NCBI GenBank assembly: GCA_028583415.1
Contig: CM053267.1
Span: 26,088,902 to 26,152,901, forward strand
Length of the DNA: 64,000 nucleotides
Direction: 5' to 3'
Source of the DNA: Protea cynaroides
Taxonomy: Eukaryota > Streptophyta > Magnoliopsida > Proteales > Proteaceae
In this document: positions 22,393-32,745 of the stretch, in pieces
Layout: the number at the start of each line of letters is the position of its first letter
Numbering within the stretch: position 1 is the stretch's first letter
Translations under genes and position numbers: made by a program
The notes under the pieces: generated by a model
Databases searched by the model: none
The model's input: the letters and a program-made list of their open reading frames with translations, nothing else
What the model was told of the DNA's origin: nothing

Positions 22393-22650
22393 TGACTGGT
22401 CAAAAATTTTCTCTGACCGAGAGGTACTGGTCGATATACCCAGGGGGGTACCGGTCGACCGGTATGGGCAAAACTGTCGACCGGTATGCCAAAATTGCCT
22501 TTAAAATTGGAAAAAGTGAGATTTTTCTCACTTTTCTTTTCTTCTTCCTCTCCGGTGGCGATTCCTCTCTGGCTTGGTGAGTTGCTACAGTCCGACCGGT
22601 GATCCTAGAAGCGATTTTCTTCTGATCAAGACCTTGAACATCGTCTCAAG
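22393..22650 (+). promoter_or_regulatory. R3 leader, right part, and first exon of the antisense gene
   Basis: Alpha-type motifs (GGTCGACCGGTATG, GGTACCGGTCG) fill 22393-22495. A pyrimidine-rich stretch follows, then a segment with GAGTTGCTACAGT that is shared with the other antisense-gene copies. It ends at a strong donor, CTCAAG|GTAAGT (GT at 22651). This looks like promoter plus 5' exon of the gene at 23090. No clear TATA box was identified. Confidence 0.5.
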
Positions 22651-23083
22651 GTAAGTTTCTTCCTTCCATTCGTCCTTTTTACATCTTCTTTTCAAGGTTT
22701 CATGCCCAAAAACATGGTTTTTCTTGGTTTAGAAGATTCTAACCGTAAGAACTCTTTTTCTTCGGCTTGGAAAGAGTATAGGGACCTCTGTGAACAAAAG
22801 ACCTCAACCAATTTGAGGTTCCACCGAATAGTTTTTCTAAAAATCAAAATTTTAGGTTTTTGAGCTAGGTTTTGATAAAAAAAAAATCTAATTTTTCTCA
22901 AAATTTCTAAATTTCTTGATTGTTTGATGGATTCTTGGTTTCCATATGCTGTTAAATGGTTACGTAAGTCCTCCTCCCCAGATTTTGGGTGAGTTCGAGG
23001 CTTTTGCTTCAATTACTGTTGTTATGTTGCCGAAATTTTGGAAATTCTAATCAAATTCTCATTATTTTGTCTTTGTTTTGTAG
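22651..23083 (+). other. Antisense-gene 5'-UTR intron (R3 copy)
   Basis: A 433-bp segment from GTAAGT to TTTGTTTTGTAG, with both consensus ends, six bases before the ATG at 23090. Position and size match the beta copies, although most of the sequence has diverged. Confidence 0.72.
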
Positions 23084-23089
23084 TTCAAA

Positions 23090-24307
23090 ATGTCTCAATG
23101 CAAAGGTGCTAGTAATCATGCATTTGGTCTTGGCATGAACCATCCGCATCCACCGGTTCTGCAGCTCGATGAGCGGTGGTTTCGTTCTGAAGCGGCACAA
23201 GCCCGCTTTCCCTGGTTTGAAGAGAAGAATATTGAGTCGGGGCGACAGGTGAACCTGGTGCAGCTGCAGGGGTTTGATGTTGAAGCAGCTTTTGGTATAC
23301 TTGGGTGCTTGCCCGTCATTACATACACGGTGACTACCCGTCCCAACCTCGTTAAACACTTCTTTGCAAACTTGGAGATAGAGGGAGAAGTCAATGACTT
23401 CAGCCGGGATAGGAAACTCCTCCTTACTAGTTTTGTCAAGGGTGTCCCCATATATTTCGATACTCACCAGCTTACCGATCTCTAGGGGATTTCGAATGAT
23501 GGTGACTTGGTCTACTGCACCCCTAAAATGAAGGGCTTTCTCACTGATGATCTGTTCCAGGAGATTTCAGAGCAGATCCTTAACCCAGGAGCACCCATGA
23601 AAGCTGCTAGCTTGAGACCTGTTCCTTGGATATATTGCCGCATCATCCAGCATAATATTGTTCCTCAGAGCGACTACTACAGTGAGTTGTCTCAGCTCAC
23701 TCAGTACTTGACCTATTGCGTCTGCACTGGGGAGCGGGTCTGTCTCCCTTACATTATTATCAGAACCATACGTCAGGCTACTCTGCTCGATCAGACCAGT
23801 AACCTTCCATATGGCCGACTTATCACTACTCTTCTACAGCGCTTACGGGTGGACATGAGGGGTGAGATTGCGGTTGAGGATACCATGACCTCTGACATTG
23901 ACTGGGATGCCATTATCCAGATGAAGATGGAAAATCTGCCGATCAGTGATGAGGAGCTAGAGGCTCATTCTCATCCGCTCAGGAGGGTAGCAGCAACAGC
24001 AGCAGCCAATGCGGCTCATGCAGAAGAGGCAGGGGATGATGATGAGGGTGATGATGATCAGATGGAGGACATTTCAGCACCAGCACCATAACCCACACCT
24101 GTAGCGGGACCATCTCATCCTGCTTCCAATACCATGATGGGTATGTTTATGGAGATTCGAGATGCCCAGCATGAGATGAACCGTAACCTAAGGCGCCTTG
24201 CTCGCAGCCTCCGAGTCACACAGGAGCAGGTACACTGGCTCAGGGTAGCTAATGAGCGTGACTCTGACATCATGGATCCTATTCCTCCTATGCCCCCATC
24301 CCCATGA
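23090..24307 (+). pseudogene. R3 antisense gene, putative plant transposon protein family, nearly intact
   Basis: About 405 codons from ATG at 23090 to TGA at 24305-24307, broken only by TAG at 23483 (in DL*GISN, where R4 has Leu) and TAA at 24089. It lies between primer site and gag and opposite to R3's gag-pol. Conserved stretches: TSFVKGVPIYFDTHQLTDL, IIQHNIVPQSDYY, YCVCTGERVCLPYIIIRT and NLPYGRLITTLL. An acidic run (about residues 315-330) is followed by a helical charged C-terminus. The N-terminus (MSQCKGASNHAFGLG) differs from the beta copies (MARTK type). Resemblance is to the putative plant transposon protein family, function unknown; a DNA-binding or regulatory role is inference. It is far less decayed than R3's own gag-pol. 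Confidence 0.82.
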
Positions 24308-24668
24308 TAGACCTCTTATTTTCTTTCTCTATCAACATGGTTTTTATATAACAGGGTAACTGTCCGGCTTGTGGAATGTACCCTGTAGCACCATTACTAT
24401 CACTCTTTAGATGTTTTAAAATTATATAATTTTTCTTCTTACTTGTTATAGAAAATTATGATTATTCTGCTTGTCACTATGGTTTCCTCACTAGAGCATG
24501 TCTATTTAATAATTCCACCTTTAGTATAGTATATTATGCTCTTTCGTATTTAGTCTCAGGCATCATACAAGTGCTTAAAGTGTGTTTTTATTAAGACTTT
24601 TAATTTTTCCTATCTCAGTTCATTGATTCAGTTAAGTGCAAATATGGTTTGTTGGATAGAGCCTAAGG
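24308..24668. other. R3 spacer between antisense gene and primer site
   Basis: A+T-rich, non-coding. It would be the 3' flank of the antisense gene on the plus strand. No clear AATAAA polyadenylation signal was seen. Confidence 0.5.
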
Positions 24669-24680
24669 GCTCTGATACCA
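24669..24680 (-). other. R3 primer binding site (tRNA-Met type)
   Basis: On the minus strand this reads TGGTATCAGAGC, 3 nt from the 5' LTR end at 24684. It fixes the element's orientation and shows that 24684-26861 is the 5' LTR. Confidence 0.93.
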
Positions 24681-24683
24681 AGT

Positions 24684-26861
24684 TGTCACACCCCAATTCC
24701 GACTGAACCTAAAGTGTGAGTGAACCGTCACTGAACCAACGGTTCATAGCAGGATCTCAATAAGACCGTGTCCATTCATACAAACCATTGCACATAACCA
24801 TAATCAGAATATAATAAAATACAGTGGAAGTCTTAAATAAAATGAACTGAGTGATCTATTGATAAATTAATATAATATCTAGTTATTCAAATACCGAAAT
24901 ATAATTAAATATCCTTACATCAACTGGTTCTCCAACCAAAAATAAATAAAATAAATTAAATCAACATCCTAGAGGTACACGCAGAAAGGGCATTTGCATG
25001 AAGCGTCATGCTCGTCCTCCCCTGCTTGCACTTCTAAAGTAGCCACGCCTCCATACGCTGGAGCATCCATGTAGTCCTCCATAATATAACCTGCATCAAC
25101 ATATAAAAACATGTATATATACAAGGGTGAGCTCATAACTTAGTTCAGTAAAACAATCAGACAATGCAACAAACTTATGCATGAGTAACATTCACATCAT
25201 GGTCTGATTTTAAGTTTGCAATGTGCTATAGAAAGGATTGGCGGCCACCGCACCTCTATACACGAGTGTGTGAAGCCGCCCAATGGATCCAACACCACTT
25301 TCGTTCCCACATGCACCCACCATGGAATAGAGATAGAGCTAAAGCGTCTATATCAAACACCGTCAACACTTCCCCTGATACCCTACCCATACCAACATGT
25401 AAGCCCCTATTGGCGAGGGCCTGCAAACTGGGCTCGCAACTAACCAATCCTATATGTCATCACAGTAGGCCCTATCCCAGCATAACTTCCTACGACATAG
25501 AGATAGAGCTAGAGTCTAGTGGCTAGGTCGGAGACCACAGTGCCACTTCCTCCCCATGATACCCTACCCGCACTAAGCATGCTTAGACAGAGCGATACGA
25601 AAAGGTGCTAGTGTGAGGAATGATCCCAGACCCTCGGCCCTTCCCATTCCACACACCAATGAAAACAATCACATGCCTAACAGTCACATCCTAGCATAAC
25701 GAGTATGCATGAACAATAATAATAACTGAAAGTAAAGGATGACATGCGAGTAAGCACAAACATCAGTCCACAGAATCATAGTTATTAACAACGTTTTACT
25801 GTTATTAAATTATTAGGGTTTAGGTCTGATTCCTATATTTGACGCTTGTTTGATAGCTTGCTCCGCATCACAGAATCCAAACTTGTTAACACAAGGTCCT
25901 ACACGATGTTAGGGTTGAGTTAAAATAGTTTTTCTTAGGGTTTACGTTGGTCGAAAAACCAACTGGGTCAAAAATACTCCTCAAAGAGCATACCGGTCGC
26001 AGTACCAATTGCGACACTGTGGGGAAAGGTGCGATCGGTATGGTCGATTGGTCCCCACAGACCAGTCCCCTAGAGGTACCGATCGCATCTTATGTGACCG
26101 GTATGGTCGACCGATATGTCTCTGGAAGACGATATGCTTGGTTTTTGCTTTCCGCCGGTCACCCTCTATTGATCCTAGGGTTTCTCCTATACAATCTAGG
26201 TCTAAGCAAAGAGTTAGAGTGGTTTCCCACTGCATATAAGTCCTAGATTTGATGATCTTCAGCCTAGAACTTGAATCTAGGGTTTACCGACTAGATTAGG
26301 GTTTGACGACAAAATAGGGTTTAGATCAATACCTCGCTTTGCATGGTATTGGTCCAATCATTACTAACCATTCTAAAATGCTTAACGTAGAGGAAGGTTT
26401 AAGCACTTACCGTTGGTTCATGGTAACGTATTTTTCGTCCAATGGCAATGGCGGCTCTTCCCTCTTCTTCCTAGCTTCTTCTCCTTCTTCAGCCTCTTTC
26501 TCCTCTCTATGGTTTGTGAGGATCAATGAGAGAGGTTTTAGGAGGTTTAAGGATCCTTATATTGGCTAGGGTTAGGTTTAGGAAGCCTGCTAACATTAGG
26601 AAAGTCCTTCGGTTCAAAATTTGAAAAGTGGGACCCACATAGAGACTTTTTCAGATCTAAGCTGCGTAGGCCATATCGATCGACCGTCGATCGGTACCAA
26701 GATCGATACCATCGACCGGTATGAAGTATATCATACTTAATTTGGTCTGATTTTATACCTGTTTGTCATCCGCTCATCTTTTCTAGTCTGGTGATGATTG
26801 GAAGATCTGTTACGACATGAATGAAAGGTTTAGATCGGGTTCATGGAGTACGGGTCTTACA
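24684..26861 (-). repeat. R3 5' LTR (alpha, 2178 bp)
   Basis: On the plus strand it starts TGTCACACCCC and ends GGGTCTTACA, pairing with 3216-5390. Alpha motif clusters lie at 25985-26115 and 26670-26720. The donor-like CAGGTAAGG of the other alpha copies is changed here (about 25835). Confidence 0.93.
24969..25091 (-). CDS. LTR-embedded conserved 40-codon frame (alpha copy 2, intact)
   Basis: An intact frame of 40 codons plus stop: GYIMEDYMDAPAYGGVATLE, then DASCKCPFCVYL. It differs from copy 1 by several base changes yet keeps the three cysteines and the EDYM block. In-frame ATG upstream (MFLYVDA). The best alpha representative for testing coding selection. Confidence 0.55.
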   Translation of the reverse strand, partial: GYIMEDYMDAPAYGGVATLEVQAGEDEHDASCKCPFCVYL

Positions 26862-28290
26862 AGTAAAGTCGACACAGTATGAGACCATAGGACTGATCAG
26901 ACATCCCTCAGTGATCTGTTTTGATTTTTGACTATTGTAACATGTTATATATGAAGCCTAAATTATACTTATATAATTTTTAGGTTACTAACTTGATTAA
27001 AAGAGAATAACAAGGCCTGGAAAGAGATCGAGCATTGCTAACAGGTGAGGGAACAAGACCTAAACTAATTGGATAATAACAAATAGTTTATTTTATTGAG
27101 TCCAATACCATGACTGATTTTATGCGTGTATGTTTGTAATGTGCATCTCATATATCATCCAATATTATTGCTATTACTGTTCATACATATTTATTCATGT
27201 TTACTTATAACTTGATGATGATGATGATGATGATGTTAGGAATAGACATGTGAATGTATGTGTGTGGTTAGTGTGTTGGATGCGAGTGGAGCATCATAGG
27301 GAGGACGTGGCACTATGTCTCTGACCTGGCCAGCAGACTCTTGCTCTATCTCTACTCAAGTTTTGTCCACTGACATCGTCGCATCACCATTACTTTAGCA
27401 AAAATATTACATTGTAGGGCATCAGGGGAGGTGGCCTCAGACAGTGTAGTCTTTGATTTTACCGGGGGGCCTTAGCTCTATCTCTATGGACGTATTGAGG
27501 GATGCTAGGGTAAGGCCTTGGATACACTAGATGACATTTAGGATTGGTTAGTTGCGAGCCCAGTTTGCAAGCCCTTGCCAATAAGGGCTTACGTGTTGGT
27601 ATGGGTAGGGTATCAGGGGAAGTGTTGGCGGTCTGTGATCTGCACACTTTAGCTCTATCTCTATTCTATGATGAAGTGGATGTGGATGACAATGGTGTTT
27701 GATCCATTGGGTGGGCCTACACACCTGTGTATAGAGGTGCGGTGGCCACTAATCTTTTCTATAGCACATGGCAAAATTAAAAATTAGACCAAAGATATTG
27801 AATTGAATACATGCATATATTTGTTGTATTGTTTTGTTTGCTTACTGAGCTCTGATGTGTGCTCACCCTTTCGAGGTCGAATATTTTAATTGATGATGCA
27901 GGTCCTACTGTTGAAGATTATGTGAATGCACCAACGTATGGACACGTAGCGACAATGGACGAAGAACCATCAGAGGAGGCGCATGATCTGTTATGTGAGT
28001 GCAACCAATGTGTTTATGATTAGTTTAGTTACGTTTGATTACTAGAATGTGTAATTGATTATTTACTTTTATGTCTTGAGTCATTTGAAGATAATTGAAT
28101 TAAGTAATTATTTATCATTGTGAGGTACTCAGTTCATTATCTATAAGACTTTTGCTATTCATTTATCACCTTTGATTATTTCCGTGGAATGTGTATGTGG
28201 ATTGATATGGTGGGTACGACCTATACGAGGTCCTGGTTGAACTGTTGGTTTATTGATGGTTTCTGGTTAGATCAGAATTGGGGTGTAACA
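26862..28290 (+). mobile_element. R2: gamma solo LTR, second half
   Basis: Continuation of 2313-3215 after R3, starting with the second AGTAA. It shares GTCGACACAGTATGAGACC with R5 at the join. Donor-like ACAG|GTGAGGG (GT at 27045) and the 40-codon frame at 27901 are present. It ends GGGTGTAACA at 28290, followed by the TTGTG duplication. Confidence 0.88.
27901..28023 (+). CDS. LTR-embedded conserved 40-codon frame (gamma, R2, intact)
   Basis: An intact frame of 40 codons plus stop: GPTVEDYVNAPTYGHVATMD, then DLLCECNQCVYD. The cysteine codons are TGT, TGC and TGT where alpha and beta use TGC, and many other differences are at third positions. It starts right after an acceptor-like GATGATGCAG. 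Confidence 0.55.
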   Translation, partial: GPTVEDYVNAPTYGHVATMDEEPSEEAHDLLCECNQCVYD

Positions 28291-28625
28291 TTGTGATAGC
28301 GAAGTTGGACTCTGTGACGCAGAGGAAGCTAGCAATCAAGTGTCAGGTAAGGAAATCGGACCTAAACCCTAATTAACTAATAACAGTAAACCGTTGTTAA
28401 TTATTATTGTTTCTATAAAGTGTTGCTTGTGCATATTCATAAGTCATCTTTACCTTTGATTATTATATTCTGTTCATGCATACTCGCTATGGTAGGATGT
28501 GATTGTTAGGAATGTGATTATTTTTGTTGGTATATGGAATGGGAAAGGCCTGGGGCCTTGGATCATTCTCCACACTAGTATCTTTTCATATTGCTACTAT
28601 CTTAGCATACTTGGTGCGGGTATGG
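28291..28625 (+). mobile_element. R1: alpha LTR, second segment
   Basis: TTGTG (28291-28295) is the R2 target duplication. From there the sequence matches the alpha LTR (for example TGTGACGCAGAG and the donor-like CAG|GTAAGG near 28347). It ends at TATGG, where R5 is inserted. Confidence 0.82.
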
Positions 28626-30964
28626 TGTCACACCCTAATTCTGGATTAACCAGAATAGTGTGATGAATCGTCATTAAACAAATGGTTCAACCAGGATCTC
28701 GTATAGATAGTACCCACCATATCAAACCACACACACTTTCCATGGTAATAATCATAAATAATAAACGAATAGTAAAAGTCTCATAAATAATGAACTGAGC
28801 ATCTAACAGTGATAGAATAAATAATTAATGTAGTTATCTCTAAATAACTCAAAACATAAAATAAGTAATCAATTACATGTTTGGTAATCAAAATATAGTT
28901 AAACTAATAAAAAACACATTGGTTGCACTTGCATAAAGGATCATGCGCATCTTCCACAGCTTCTACGTCCATCACCGTTATATGTCCATACGTCGACGCG
29001 TTCACATATTCTTCAACAGTAGGACCTGCATCATCAACTAAAAATATTCGATGTTGAAAGGGTGAGCACACATCACGGCTTAGTGAGCAAACAAAATAAT
29101 GCGTAAACATTTGCATGCATTCAATTCAATAGGTCTGATTTTTAAGTTCGCAATGTGCTATAGAAAGATTTGATGACCACCGCACCTCTATACACGGGTG
29201 TGTAAGCTCATCCAATGGATCAAACACCATTGTTGCCACATCCACCCCACCATGGAATAGAGATAGAGCTTAAGTGTCCAGATCACACACTGCCAATACT
29301 TTCCCTGATGCCCTACCCATATCAATACGTAAGCCCCTATTGGCGAGGGCTTACAAATCGGATTCGCAACTAACCAATCCTACTGCCATACAGTGTATCC
29401 AAGGTCTCACTCCAGCATCCTTCAATACTTCTATAGAAATAGAGCTAAGGTCCCCCGACAGAGTGAAAACCACATGGTCTCAGACCACCTCCCCTGATGC
29501 CCTACGACGTAATAGTTCTGCTAAGGTAATGGCAATACGACGATGTCAGTGGGTAAGACTTGAGTAGAGATAGAGCTAGAGTCTAATGACCAGGTCAAAG
29601 ACTACAATATCACATCTTCTCCCTAATGATCCACTCGCATCCAACACACTAACCACACACATACATTTACATGCATATTCCTAGCATCATCATCATCATC
29701 ATGTTATAAATAAGTAGAAATAAATATGCATGAGCAGTAATAGCAAGAATATTGGATGACATATGAGATGCACATTACAAGCATACACGCATAAAATCAA
29801 TCATGGCATTGGACTCAATAAAGTAAACAGTTTATTATTATCCAATTAGTTTAGGTCTTGTTCCCTCACCTGTTAGCAAAGCTCGATCTCATTTCAAGCT
29901 TTGTAACTTTCTTTGAATTAACTTAATAACCTAAAAGTTATATAGATTTAAGTTAGGATTCATATGTAACATGTTACAGTAGTCGAAAATCAAAAATAGA
30001 TCGTTGATGGAAGTTTGATGTTTGATTGGTCCGATGGTCTCATACTGTGTCGACCTTACCATGTACGATAGGTATCCTACGGTCGCAGTATATGCGACCA
30101 TACCTAGGACCATATGATTCTTAAATTCTTTTCAAATGGCTATGGTCGATACTTTGGTCATGCTATGGTCATGCTATGGACGACCGTAGCTACGACCATA
30201 TGGGTTTAATGTGCTTTCTTACTTTCATTACAGATTTCTCCTCTTGGATCATCAATGGGGTCCTCCATAATGATCATTCCTAGGCCAACACTCTTAGTTT
30301 TACCAACCTAATTACCCTAACCTATTCTCTGTGATCCCCTTTGAGATTACTCAGAAAATCACACAACTAAATCCTTACTTTGGGTTTGGTATCTAAATTT
30401 TACATTGAAAACTCTTAGTCCTAGTGTTCTAAGGCTACAGAGACAAGGTTCATACCTTACTTATTGCAGAGAGTCTGTAGAACTCCTTCTCTCAGCTTTC
30501 TCCTTAGCCTTCTTTCCTTCTCCTCCTCTTCCTTATCTTCCTCTAGGGTTTGATAATGTTTCAAAAGAGTGGAAAAGGGTTGAGGAACGTCCTTTATATT
30601 AAGAGAAACTCTCCATATAGATTTCTCCAACATTAGGAAAGAGATCCCCCCTTAATTTGGAATGTTTCCAAACTCAGAGTTTGATTTGGGGTCTTACAGT
30701 CGGACATACCGTAGCAGAATCCGTTGACCATACGATAAAAAAATCGATCGTAGGGTCATTGGTCAGTGATCTTTGTTTCTTACCGTATGGTCGACCATAC
30801 CTACCCAGGTATTCGACCATACACATACTTTTTAGTGTTTTTAACTCGATTCTCATACCTGGTCTCGTGGCCTATCTTTACATGATTGGTCCACCTGATC
30901 TTGAAATGATGGAAGGACCTGACATGATACGGTTAGATCGGATTAGTGGAGTGCGGGTCTTACA
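28626..30964 (-). mobile_element. R5: gamma-family solo LTR (2339 bp)
   Basis: On the plus strand it begins TGTCACACCCTAATTC and ends GGGTCTTACA, with flanks TATGG and TATAG, a 5-bp duplication with one mismatch. It has no internal region, so it is a solo LTR. On the minus strand it matches R2 along its length, with gamma motifs at about 30055-30205 and 30700-30830, and a TATA-like ATATAAAGG near 30595. Blocks related to TAGCTCTATC occur near 29263, 29437 and 29565. Confidence 0.9.
28904..29026 (-). CDS. LTR-embedded conserved 40-codon frame (gamma, R5, intact)
   Basis: An intact frame of 40 codons plus stop: GPTVEEYVNASTYGHITVMD, then DPLCKCNQCVFY. The open frame also extends upstream without a splice (CSPFQHRIFLVDDAG), so an unspliced reading is possible in this copy. 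Confidence 0.55.
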   Translation of the reverse strand, partial: GPTVEEYVNASTYGHITVMDVEAVEDAHDPLCKCNQCVFY

Positions 30965-31272
30965 TATAGTATCAGGGGAAAAACGTGGCATTGTGGCCTA
31001 TGGCCTGACTGCCAGACTCGAACCCTATCTCTATGTCGTAGGGAACTGTGCTGTGATAGGACCTTGGATATTGTGATGACATGTAGGATTGGCTAGTGAT
31101 GAACCCACTTGTAAGCCCTTGCCAATAGGGGTGTAGGTATTGGTAAGGTGTAGGGTATCAAGGGGAGGACGTGGGATAGAGGCGTAGCCAGCCCACCAGA
31201 CTTTAGCTCTATCTCTATTCCAGAGTGAGTGATGTAGGGATACAGTAGTAGTATGGTAGGTGCTTGACTATT
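30965..31272 (+). mobile_element. R1: alpha LTR, third segment
   Basis: After the second R5 duplication (TATAG) the alpha LTR continues (GTATCAGGGG, then CTATCTCTATGTCGTAGGG). It stops at 31272 where R6 begins, with about 0.5 kb of the expected LTR missing. Confidence 0.75.
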
Positions 31273-31366
31273 TGTCACACCTTAATTCTGTACTGTTCAG
31301 AATGGTGTGATGAACCGCTAATAAACCAATGGTTCAACCAGGATCTCAAATAGGCTGTGTCCGTTT
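31273..31366 (-). repeat. Inverted copy of R6's own LTR end (94 bp)
   Basis: On the plus strand it begins TGTCACACCTTAATTC. It is a near-perfect reverse complement of 32305-32398, sharing the specific TTAGCGGTTCATCACACC variant. At about 31366 it joins the interior of the LTR (TGTGTGGTTAGTG). About 1.35 kb of normal LTR start is missing. Confidence 0.75.
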
Positions 31367-32398
31367 GTGTGTGGTTAGTGTACTTGATGCGAGTGGGGCA
31401 TCAGGGGAAGCGTGATGTGGTGCGGTCCTAAGCACTTTAGCCCTATCTCTACTCAAGTCTTGTCCACTAGCATCGTCGTATCACCATTACCTTAGCAGAA
31501 CTATTACGTCGTAGGGCATTAGGGGAGGTGGTCTCGGACCGTGTAGTCTCTGACTCTGTCGGGGGGCCTTAGCTCTATCTCTATGGATGTATTGTGGGAT
31601 GCTGGGGTGAGGCCATGGATACACTGTTTGACATTAGGATTAGTTAGTTGCGAGGCCAGTTTGCAAGCCCTCGCCAACAGGGGCTTAAGTATTGGTAGGG
31701 GTAGAGCATCAGGGGAAGTGTGATGCGGTGTGGTCCTAAGCACTTTAGCTCTATCTCTATTCCATGGTGTGGTGGATGTGGACAACAATGGTGTTTGATC
31801 CATTGGGTGAGATTACAGACCTTGTGTATAGAGGCGAGGCGGCCACCGAACCTTTCTATAGCACATTGCAAACTTATATACCAGACCAAAGATATGAATT
31901 GAATGCATGCATATGTTTGTTGCATTATTTTGATTGCTCAATGAGCCGTGATGTGTGCTCACCCTTTTCGAATTCGAATATTTTTAGTTGATAATGCAGG
32001 TATGACCGTGGAAGATTATATGAATGCTCCCGCATTCGGGCATGTTACGGCGATGGACGCAGAAGATATAATGGAGACGCATGATTCGTCATGCGAATGC
32101 AACTCATGCATTTTTTATTAGATTTTATTTGGATTATTGAGTAAATGTAATTGATTATTTTATTTACTTATGTCTTAGTCAATGAAAGATAATTGATATT
32201 TTATTTATGATTATCACATTTAGATTCTCAGTTCATTTAATGTTAAAGACTTCCGCTATTGTGTATTTACTCTGATTATGGTTGTGGATGTGTATGATTT
32301 AAACAAACGGACACAACCTATTTGAGATCCTGGTTGAACCATTGGTTTATTAGCGGTTCATCACACCATTCTGAACAGTACGGAATTGAGGTGTGACA
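31367..32398 (+). repeat. R6 5' LTR, 3' part only
   Basis: It matches the R4 LTR from about 11940 onward. It keeps the repeated CTCTATCTCTA blocks and the 40-codon frame, and ends GAGGTGTGACA. The TATA region and first donor-like site are lost. Confidence 0.85.
31999..32121 (+). CDS. LTR-embedded conserved 40-codon frame (beta, R6, intact)
   Basis: An intact frame of 40 codons plus stop: GMTVEDYMNAPAFGHVTAMD, then DSSCECNSCIFY. All three cysteines and the EDYM block are kept, even though the LTR promoter half is gone. Confidence 0.55.
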   Translation, partial: GMTVEDYMNAPAFGHVTAMDAEDIMETHDSSCECNSCIFY

Positions 32399-32401
32399 AC
32401 T

Positions 32402-32413
32402 TGGTATCAGAGC
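32402..32413 (+). other. R6 primer binding site (tRNA-Met type)
   Basis: TGGTATCAGAGC, 3 nt after the LTR end, as in R4 and R8. Confidence 0.92.
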
Positions 32414-32598
32414 TCTCAGGCCCTGTCTATTAAACCGGTATACTTCCACAAAAGTTCATGAACTGAGTTAGGATAAAATTTAAAAGCTTTAATAAGAACA
32501 CACTGTAAGCACCTGTGTTGTTTGAGACAAAATTAAGAAAGAGAATAATGCACATATAAAGGGAGGAATAAGTTTTATATACATCAAACCAAAAGCAA

Positions 32599-32602
<4 letters not shown>

Positions 32603-32673
<71 letters not shown>
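32603..32673. repeat. (TA)n microsatellite
   Basis: About 35 TA units between primer site and antisense gene in R6. R4 and R8 lack it at this position. Confidence 0.95.
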
Positions 32674-32675
<2 letters not shown>

Positions 32676-32745
32676 AGAGAAGAGTAAAGTTTACAACCCG
32701 GACAGTTACTCTGTAATACAAAAGAAGAATAAAAAGAAAAATACA

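Larger units (their letters stand above)
3216..26861 (-). mobile_element. R3: full-length alpha-family Ty3/gypsy chromovirus (contains R4)
   Basis: A minus-strand element bounded by two 2.18-kb LTRs (TG...CA) and a perfect 5-bp duplication AGTAA (3211-3215 and 26862-26866). It is inserted in the gamma solo LTR R2. R4 (10586-22392) is nested inside it; without R4 the element is about 11.84 kb. Order in its own direction: 5' LTR 24684-26861, primer site 24669-24680, antisense gene 24307-23090 on the plus strand, motif-rich leader, gag 10265-8978, intron-like spacer, pol 8898-5458, polypurine tract, 3' LTR. The pol end is chromodomain-like, which places it with the chromoviruses, probably Tekay/Del-like. 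Gag-pol is dead through nonsense codons, a protease active-site deletion and a reverse-transcriptase catalytic change. Confidence 0.93.

Noticed and set aside
31273..32398. DNA transposon with 94-bp terminal inverted repeats
   Set aside because: The inner sequence is the beta LTR, the right end continues into the primer site, and no target duplication flanks it; a rearranged LTR explains it better.
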